From: Acidobacteria bacterium UBA2161
GTDB taxonomy: Bacteria > Acidobacteriota > Vicinamibacteria > Vicinamibacterales > UBA823
DNA: 19,188 bases
Direction of reading: 5' to 3'
Assembly: GCA_002328835.1 (NCBI GenBank)
Contig: DCWN01000023.1
Location: 1 to 19,188 of the forward strand
Shown: in pieces, positions 8,187 through 12,824 of the stretch
How the letters are laid out: every line of letters starts with the position of its first letter
How positions within the stretch are numbered: the first letter of the stretch is position 1
Translations under genes and position numbers: made by a program
Notes under the pieces: generated by a model
Told to the model about the DNA's origin: nothing
Database searches by the model: none
The model's input: only the letters and a program-made list of their open reading frames with translations

Positions 8187-9353
8187 TTAGGCGGCCGCTG
8201 TGGCGTTGACGCGCAGGACCTTGGCGAACGCCTCGGTGGCCTGCTGCATCTGCTCGAGCGTGCCGATCGAGATTCGCGCCCACTCTTCCTGGTACGGCGG
8301 GAAGTTCCGGCCGACCATCACGCCATTCTCACGGGCACCATCGCGGAATTCCTGCGCGTTCATGCCCGTCTTGACGAAGATGAAGTTGCACTGCGAATCA
8401 GTGGCGTCGAAGCCCGCGTTCTTGAACCAGTCGATCGTGTACTGGCGAGCTTCGGTGTTGCGCGCCGCCTCTTCCTCGAGCCGCTGCGTGTCGAGGATCG
8501 AGATGGTGGCGCCGAGGATCCCCGGCGTATTCATCGTGTTGAAGCTGTGCCACGGCGACAACTCGCGCACGGTGTCCTCGTGGGCGATCATGTAACCGAC
8601 GCGCATGCCGGCCATGCCGTGCGCCTTCGAGAACGTGCGCGCGGCCATCACCTTGGGATTCCGCACCGCATGCGGAATCTGCGACACGTGGCGTGGGTCG
8701 GTCACGTAGTCGTGATACGCCTCGTCGACGAGGATCATCGTATCGGGCGATGCCGTGAGCACGTCGTCGATGAACCCGTTCACCGCATCCTCGGGGTGGA
8801 CGGTCGCCGTCGGGTTGTTGGGATTGTTCAGGAACACCATCCCAGCGCCTCGAGCCGCCGCCGCCATCTCGTCGAGATCGAGTTCCAGGTTCTCGTTGAG
8901 GCCGACCTCGACGACGGCCGAGCCGATGAGTTGCGCGTACTGCGTGCACTCCTCGTAGGTCGGGGTGGCGGTGACGAGCGCCTTCGTCGGGCTGGTGTAG
9001 ACCTGGGTGGCCGTCCGCAGCGCCTGCGTTGAACCGGTGCCCATGATGATGTTGCCGGGCTCGACGTCGAACCGCTGGGCGATTGCCCGCGCCAGACCGC
9101 CCGTCAGCGCGAACGGGTACCGGCCGATCGTCGCGCCGTCCGGTGCGATGTGCTCGCGGATCGCGTTGAGCACCCTGTCGCCGGGGCCGAGCGGGTTCTC
9201 GTTGTTATGTAGCAGGAGCGGACCTTCCTGCGCGAGCAGGGTCGGGGTCCAGAACGAAGGCAGATCGTACGCCCTCGGGATGTAGCTGCTCGAGAGCGCG
9301 GCTGCGCCCCCGATCCCGAGAGTCTTCACAAACGCGCGTCGCGAAAACGACAT
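8187..9353 (-). CDS. Tat-exported class-I PLP aminotransferase, HisC-like
   Basis: The 388-residue protein starts with a textbook Tat signal: SFSRRAFVKTLG (residues 2-13) followed by the hydrophobic stretch IGGAAALSSSYIP. The rest is a fold-type I aminotransferase resembling histidinol-phosphate aminotransferase: NENPLGPG (51-58), GTGSTQALR (105-113), NNPNNPT (176-182), DEAYHDY (210-216), the PLP lysine at 243 in TFSKAHGM, Arg251, and the carboxylate-binding Arg360 in ARISIGT. Tat export of a folded, cofactor-loaded enzyme makes a periplasmic or membrane-anchored transaminase likely. The substrate is unknown and a biosynthetic histidine role is doubtful. The ATG at 9353 is chosen because GAGGAGG precedes it and it begins the Tat signal; a longer in-frame extension to 9707 would overlap the upstream gene. 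Confidence 0.88.
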   Translation of the reverse strand: MSFSRRAFVKTLGIGGAAALSSSYIPRAYDLPSFWTPTLLAQEGPLLLHNNENPLGPGDRVLNAIREHIAPDGATIGRYPFALTGGLARAIAQRFDVEPGNIIMGTGSTQALRTATQVYTSPTKALVTATPTYEECTQYAQLIGSAVVEVGLNENLELDLDEMAAAARGAGMVFLNNPNNPTATVHPEDAVNGFIDDVLTASPDTMILVDEAYHDYVTDPRHVSQIPHAVRNPKVMAARTFSKAHGMAGMRVGYMIAHEDTVRELSPWHSFNTMNTPGILGATISILDTQRLEEEAARNTEARQYTIDWFKNAGFDATDSQCNFIFVKTGMNAQEFRDGARENGVMVGRNFPPYQEEWARISIGTLEQMQQATEAFAKVLRVNATAAA

Positions 9354-9447
9354 GGATTCCTCCTCGATACTGAAAAGCGTTCCCGGCTGCTTCGATCGTC
9401 CGGGCAGTGAATCGTTGTTCATGACTGTCTCGCTGGCACTCTTGGGT

Positions 9448-10632
9448 CTATGCCAGCACCTGCCTGAAGACCTCAGCGGCTTGGCGCATCTCGTCCATCG
9501 TTCCGATCGACACGCGGGCGTGAGTGTTTTCCATCGGCGGGAAGTCCCGACCGACCATGACGCCGCGCTCGCGGCATGCATCGCGGAACTCGGACGCCGG
9601 GCGTCCGAGGTTGACGAAGAGGAAGTTCGTCTGCGAGTCCGCGGCCTCGAAGCCGAGGTCGCGGAAGACACCGATCGTGTAGTCGCGTGCGGCCGTGTTT
9701 CGCGCACGCTCCTGCTCGAGGTGGGCCGGATCGTTCAGCGAGGCCACCGCCGCCGCATTGGCGAGGTTGTTCGAGTTGAACACGTGCGTCCACTGCGCCA
9801 GCGTCCTGATCGTGTCGACGTGGCCGATGCCGTAGCCGAGCCGGAGGCCCGCCATGCCGTAGGCCTTCGAGAACGTCCTGGCGACGAACACGTTCGGCGT
9901 CCGGAGCGCCAGCGGAATCGCCGTCTGGTGCGCCGAGTCGGTCGCGTAATCGTGATACGCCTCGTCGATGAGAATGCGCGTGTCCGGCGACGAGCGCTGC
10001 ACTTCGCTCACGAGGGCCTCGACATCCGACGCCGGGAGGATCGTGGAGCTGGGGTTGTTCGGGTTGCAGAGGAAAATCAGGCCCGCGCCCCTGGCTGCGC
10101 GCGCGATGCCCTCCGGATCGAGGCGGAGGTTGGCATCGAGCGCGACGGTCTTCACCGGATGCCCGTGCCGCCGCGCGACACTGACCGCCTGCATGTAGGA
10201 CGGGTCGGCGGTGATGAGCGCTTTGTCCGGTCCGGTGAACGCCTTCGCCGCGTTCTCGAGAATCTCGCCCGAGCCGGTCCCCAGCGTGACGTTCTCGGAA
10301 CGCGCATCGAACTTGGCCGCGATCGTCTGCATCAGGTCGGCGTGGCTCGGCCGAAAGTTCGTCGGGTAGCGCCCAGCCCACTGATCGAGCCCGTCTAGCA
10401 CGGCCTGGTAGGCTGCCGGTCCGGGACCCAGCGGGTTCTCGTTGCTGGAGATCACGATGGCACCTTCCGGCGGCGGGCCGAACTGCGCTTCGGCCTCTTC
10501 GTAGCTCAGGCCAGAGCGCCACATTTCGTTGACGAGCGCCTCGCGCCCGCGGGCCGCTATGAACTCGCGGGAAGCTGAGTCGGCAGGGCCGGCTCCTAGA
10601 TTGCGAAAGAACGCGCGACGCGAGAGCGACAT
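9448..10632 (-). CDS. HisC-like aminotransferase paralogue with a degenerate Tat leader
   Basis: The 394-residue protein is a paralogue of the gene 94 bases downstream, sharing its motifs in order: NENPLGPG (64-71), GTGSGEILEN (118-127), NPNNPSS (190-196), DEAYHDY (223-229), the PLP lysine at 256 in TFSKAYGM, and Arg373 in ARVSIGT. All catalytic positions look intact. Its N-terminus keeps the twin-arginine pattern SLSRRAFFRNLG, but what follows (GAGPADSASREFIAARGREA) is polar and has no hydrophobic core, so export by Tat is doubtful. The ATG at 10632 has GAGGAGG seven bases upstream. It is the first gene of the two-gene unit ending at the terminator at 8136-8176. Confidence 0.85.
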   Translation of the reverse strand: MSLSRRAFFRNLGAGPADSASREFIAARGREALVNEMWRSGLSYEEAEAQFGPPPEGAIVISSNENPLGPGPAAYQAVLDGLDQWAGRYPTNFRPSHADLMQTIAAKFDARSENVTLGTGSGEILENAAKAFTGPDKALITADPSYMQAVSVARRHGHPVKTVALDANLRLDPEGIARAARGAGLIFLCNPNNPSSTILPASDVEALVSEVQRSSPDTRILIDEAYHDYATDSAHQTAIPLALRTPNVFVARTFSKAYGMAGLRLGYGIGHVDTIRTLAQWTHVFNSNNLANAAAVASLNDPAHLEQERARNTAARDYTIGVFRDLGFEAADSQTNFLFVNLGRPASEFRDACRERGVMVGRDFPPMENTHARVSIGTMDEMRQAAEVFRQVLA

Positions 10633-10774
10633 AAGATCCTCCTCAAGTACTGAACTGCTTCAAAAACCGGCTGCGAGATCTCTTGCCTGTTCGACGCCGC
10701 GAGCGACGCCTGGGCGGGCGACCCATTCGATGTCTCTTCGGGCGCTTTCGAACCCCGAACCCACACCCCCACGC

Positions 10775-10806
10775 GTGAACCTACCATTCTAGAACGACAG
10801 GTTCAC
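10775..10806. promoter_or_regulatory. Operator-like 32-base dyad upstream of the aminotransferase genes
   Basis: GTGAACCT (10775-10782) and AGGTTCAC (10799-10806) are perfect inverted repeats. Exactly at their shared centre (10790/10791) is a second palindrome, TTCTAGAA (10787-10794). On the minus strand the centre contains TAGAAT, a possible -10 about 150 bases ahead of the first aminotransferase; no matching -35 is evident. A dimeric regulator covering a promoter is the simplest reading. Confidence 0.45.
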
Positions 10807-11031
10807 GGAAAGCCAGCAGACCGTCCGCCCATGCAAAACGCATCCGGGTCGCGACGGGCGATGGCCCAGGCAGGACAATCGTCAAGTCGTTACCTGTCAA
10901 CCGGTTAACTGGAGCGACGGTCCAGTGAGTGGCCCCGGAGCACCGACGCCGCCGTGGAGTTGGCCTCCTGCAGGTTGTTGACGGCACCGCGTGGCGAGAC
11001 GTTACATCTTCAGGTCTGGGCTTCGCCCCGA

Positions 11032-11057
11032 ACCCCCGCGCCGGTTTTCGCGGGGGT
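11032..11057. repeat. GC-rich stem-loop, REP-like
   Basis: ACCCCCGCG pairs perfectly with CGCGGGGGT across an eight-base loop (CCGGTTTT). Just left of it is GGGCTTCGCCC (from 11018), another small hairpin. There is no T run on either side, so it is not an intrinsic terminator. It resembles dispersed intergenic REP-type elements; copy number elsewhere in the genome is unknown. Confidence 0.4.
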
Positions 11058-11084
11058 CCCGAGTGCCCCACTCCGACCGGCGCG

Positions 11085-11103
11085 AGGCGCGCTGTGCGCG
11101 CCT
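11085..11103. repeat. Short perfect GC hairpin
   Basis: AGGCGCGC and GCGCGCCT form an eight-base perfect stem with loop TGT. On the plus strand TGGTCTTCT follows, a poor T-tract, and no plus-strand gene ends upstream of it. It lies about 35 bases before the thrB promoter-like element. Confidence 0.35.
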
Positions 11104-11137
11104 TGGTCTTCTAGCGGAGCGCTCCAGTGCGATTTGT

Positions 11138-11154
11138 TACCCTGAGTCTTAATG
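11138..11154 (+). promoter_or_regulatory. Extended -10-like element giving a probably leaderless thrB transcript
   Basis: TGT-TACCCT ends at 11143 and resembles an extended -10. Transcription seven or eight bases later would start at or one base before the ATG at 11152. No ribosome site precedes the ATG and no clear -35 is seen. The 17-base stretch from TACCCT through the ATG matches 18573-18589 at 14 positions. Confidence 0.4.
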
Positions 11155-12111
11155 GGAGATCACGTTCGTGTCTTCGCCCCGGCCAGCGCCTCGAACCTCG
11201 GCCCGGGATTCGACGTGCTCGGCCTCGCCTTGACCGAGCCGGGCGATGTCGTCGAGGCCGAGTCTCGCGAAGCTCCGGGTGTCGAGATCGTCGAGGTGAC
11301 GGGCGACGGCGGCGCCCTGCCCACCGATGCCGCGCGCAACGTGGCCGGCCTGGCCGCTGCCGACGTGCTCAGGCGACTCGACGGCCTCGATGCCGGTCCG
11401 CCGCTACGCCGCGGTGTCAAGTTGTGGTTGCAGAAGCGGATGCCGCTGGCCAGCGGGCTGGGCAGCTCTGGCGCAAGTGCCGTGGCCGGGGCGGTCGCCG
11501 TGAACGAACTGTTCGGCGCGCCGATTGCACGCCGCGAGCTGGTCGCCAGCGCGCTGGTCGGCGAGGCGGCTGCGTCCGGGACGCCGCACGCCGACAACGT
11601 GGCGCCGAGTCTGCTGGGCGGGATCGTCCTGGTGCGCAGCTACGATCCACTCGAACTGATCGACCTGCCCGTGCCCGCCGCGTTGCGCGTCGCGCTCGTG
11701 CATCCACACTGCGAGGTGTCGACCGCCGCCGCGCGTCGCCTGACGGCCGAGCGATCGTACGCACTGGACGATGCGGTCGCGAATCTCGGCAACATCGCGG
11801 CGCTTGTCGACGCGCTGCACCGGGGCGACCTCGTCCAGTTCGGCCGGAGCATCCAGGACCGGCTGGTCGAGCCGGTGCGGGCGCACCTGATTCCAGGCTT
11901 GGCCGACGTGAAGGCCGCCGCACGCTCGGCAGGCGCGTTCGGCTGTTCGATCTCCGGATCGGGTCCGTCAGTGTTCGCGTTCGCCGGGAGCGACGCGGAC
12001 GCCGCATCCGTCGGCGACGCGATCCGGAAGGCGTTCCGCGACAGTGCCGGTCTGGAGTCGGACGTCTATGTCGGCCCCGTGAATACGGAAGGTGCCGTGA
12101 GGCTGGATTGA
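11152..12111 (+). CDS. thrB: Homoserine kinase
   Basis: A 319-residue GHMP-family kinase, normal length for ThrB. It phosphorylates L-homoserine with ATP in the cytoplasm, the fourth step from aspartate to threonine. Visible signatures are VRVFAPASASNLGPGFDVLG (5-24), the GHMP phosphate loop MPLASGLGSSGASA (97-110), GTPHADNVAPSLLGG (143-157) and the C-terminal glycine motif FGCSISGSGPSVFAF. Thr genes usually neighbour thrA or thrC; here neither is nearby and thrB stands alone, divergent from the aminotransferases. The ATG at 11152 begins the conserved N-terminus but lacks a Shine-Dalgarno sequence, consistent with leaderless translation. The gene ends one base before the inverted-repeat-bounded segment. 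Confidence 0.92.
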   Translation: MGDHVRVFAPASASNLGPGFDVLGLALTEPGDVVEAESREAPGVEIVEVTGDGGALPTDAARNVAGLAAADVLRRLDGLDAGPPLRRGVKLWLQKRMPLASGLGSSGASAVAGAVAVNELFGAPIARRELVASALVGEAAASGTPHADNVAPSLLGGIVLVRSYDPLELIDLPVPAALRVALVHPHCEVSTAAARRLTAERSYALDDAVANLGNIAALVDALHRGDLVQFGRSIQDRLVEPVRAHLIPGLADVKAAARSAGAFGCSISGSGPSVFAFAGSDADAASVGDAIRKAFRDSAGLESDVYVGPVNTEGAVRLD

Positions 12112-12138
12112 TGGGGCCGGCGTCGTGGCGAGGGCGCC
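12112..12138 (+). repeat. Left inverted repeat of the 12112-12777 segment
   Basis: TGGGGCCGGCGTCGTGG (12112-12128) is followed by CG and AGGGCGCC (12131-12138). The first 17 bases are exactly the reverse complement of 12761-12777, and the second block matches 12751-12758. It starts at the base after the thrB stop. Confidence 0.75.
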
Positions 12139-12436
12139 GGGCTCAGACAGTCCTCGCACGCTGACGGTAGAACCGTTTGCCTCCCGGACGACATCACGTG
12201 CGACCGTCACCGCGTACTGGTCAGGGTCGATTGCGGCGCAGGGCCGCACAGTCCCATTGGGGCCGCTGGATCTGTTGGAGCGCGTCGGGCTGTTGAAGTA
12301 TGGCGCGATGCTCGATCCGTCCCAGCTACGAGCCGCGTTGAAGTCGGCGGGCTGGAAGACGCCCGCCATCGCCGGCGTCATGGGCTGGGTCGGGAGCCGT
12401 GGCGGGCAGGCGGATATGGACACCGGAGGGACATAG
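12125..12436 (+). CDS. Hypothetical small protein, unrecognised
   Basis: A 103-residue ORF with a GTG start inside the left inverted repeat. I do not recognise it. Residues about 47-78 (LDLLERVGLLKYGAMLDPSQ and what follows to GWKTP) look like two natural helices, and third positions are GC-rich, as in host genes. The minus strand of the same stretch is also open (11968-12474), and because its codons share the same third-base positions, base bias cannot choose between them. The plus strand is preferred for its more ordinary amino-acid make-up. GGGG lies about eight bases before the GTG. It could equally be a remnant. Confidence 0.3.
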   Translation: MARAPGSDSPRTLTVEPFASRTTSRATVTAYWSGSIAAQGRTVPLGPLDLLERVGLLKYGAMLDPSQLRAALKSAGWKTPAIAGVMGWVGSRGGQADMDTGGT

Positions 12437-12541
12437 TGCATTGTGTTCCCGCTGGGCGTCCACGCACGCCGCACGACTGGCGGCCACGACGACGAAGCCG
12501 CACCAGGGGCACTTGGCCCGTGCGAGTCTTGGCTGAGTCAT
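12326..12541 (-). CDS. Small protein with a C2HC zinc-finger pattern
   Basis: From the ATG at 12541 the 71-residue ORF reads MTQPRLARAKCPWCGF, then after a short helix ends the finger in EHNALCPSG. The spacing C-x2-C-x18-H-x3-C fits a single zinc finger of the kind seen in small phage and plasmid DNA-binding proteins. After about residue 42 the sequence turns into Pro/Arg-rich low-complexity residues, so the true end may be a decayed or shifted frame. AAGG lies four bases ahead of the ATG. Third positions are less GC-rich than in neighbouring genes, which fits acquisition from elsewhere. It overlaps the end of the plus-strand ORF 12125-12436; probably only one of them is real. Confidence 0.4.
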   Translation of the reverse strand: MTQPRLARAKCPWCGFVVVAASRAACVDAQREHNALCPSGVHIRLPATAPDPAHDAGDGGRLPARRLQRGS

Positions 12542-12568
12542 CACACCTTATTACCGCACGGGGGCGCG

Positions 12569-12623
12569 GTGACGCTACAGGAATTATGACGATGGTGGAA
12601 GAGGCGTGACGTTGCAGGAGTTA
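12569..12623 (+). repeat. Near-duplicate 18-base motif encoding V-T-L-Q-E-L twice
   Basis: GTGACGCTACAGGAATTA (12569-12586) and GTGACGTTGCAGGAGTTA (12606-12623) differ at three positions, all synonymous in the reading frame of the ORF that starts at 12606. The first copy runs straight into TGA, so it looks like a truncated start of the same gene. Confidence 0.45.
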
Positions 12624-12824
12624 CTGCAGGCGTTGACGCCGGAAGAGTCGGCACACATGGCGCGGGTGGCGAACGTGCCGCCGCCGTGGCGGTCGCATGT
12701 GTCCACGGAGCCGCCGCACTCAAGTCTTCGCCACGCTGTGGAACTCGCAGGCGCCCTCATCCACGACGCCGGCCCCAGGCCCCGTTGGTGTCAGGCGTTC
12801 CAGCGTTACATGCCGCCGCGATAG
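12606..12824 (+). CDS. Hypothetical 72-residue protein, unrecognised
   Basis: A GTG start is preceded by GGAAGAG, and the first residues MTLQELLQALTPEESAHMAR form a strong amphipathic helix. G or C dominates third positions in the first 40 codons, as expected for a translated gene. The remainder is less regular, reads through the right inverted repeat and ends at TAG 12822-12824, overlapping the convergent M14 peptidase gene by 19 bases. The C-terminal part may be flanking sequence joined to a shortened gene. I recognise no family. Confidence 0.4.
   Translation: MTLQELLQALTPEESAHMARVANVPPPWRSHVSTEPPHSSLRHAVELAGALIHDAGPRPRWCQAFQRYMPPR
12750..12777 (-). repeat. Right inverted repeat of the 12112-12777 segment
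   Basis: Read on the minus strand: TGGGGCCGGCGTCGTGG (12777-12761), AT, then GAGGGCGCC (12758-12750). It matches the left copy except for the two- or three-base step between the blocks. No homology continues outside or further inside. Confidence 0.75.

Larger units (their letters stand above)
10633..11151. other. Divergent intergenic region between the aminotransferase unit and thrB
   Basis: About 520 bases with no convincing gene. It holds a 32-base dyad (10775-10806), a small hairpin ACTGGA-7-TCCAGT (10908-10926), a GC-rich stem-loop (11032-11057), a second GC stem-loop (11085-11103) and the thrB promoter-like element (11138). Short ORFs on both strands are low-complexity and Arg/Pro-rich. 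The size of the gap would allow a small RNA, but no defined family is recognisable. Confidence 0.5.
12112..12777. mobile_element. Inverted-repeat-bounded 666-base segment, possible non-autonomous mobile element
   Basis: The segment begins right after the thrB stop codon and ends 28 bases before the stop of the convergent M14 peptidase gene. Its two ends are near-identical inverted repeats (12112-12138 and 12750-12777). Inside are three small candidate ORFs: one spanning 12125-12436, a zinc-finger-like one on the minus strand from 12541, and one from 12606. It also contains a short duplicated coding motif. No transposase is encoded and no target-site duplication is visible at the repeat ends. 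It may be a MITE-like element, a decayed prophage or plasmid fragment, or a locally inverted duplication. Confidence 0.4.

Noticed and set aside
7413..9032. 539-codon plus-strand ORF
   Set aside because: Antisense to the permease and aminotransferase genes; Arg/Asp/His-rich composition typical of GC-bias shadow frames.
9354..9707. N-terminal extension of the downstream aminotransferase to 9707
   Set aside because: It overlaps the upstream aminotransferase in another frame, is low-complexity Ser/Arg/Thr, and the ATG at 9353 has a perfect ribosome site and Tat signal.
10781..11071. 96-codon minus-strand ORF between the aminotransferases and thrB
   Set aside because: Pro/Arg-rich, overlaps the operator-like dyad and stem-loop, no ribosome site or motif.
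11968..12474. 168-codon minus-strand ORF over the end of thrB and the island
   Set aside because: It runs antisense into thrB, and its third positions coincide with those of the plus-strand frames, so its openness is explained by composition. Not fully excluded inside the island.
12112..12777. Integron cassette or classic insertion sequence
   Set aside because: No integrase or transposase ORF, no attC-like fold with the expected core sites, and no target-site duplication at the repeat ends.
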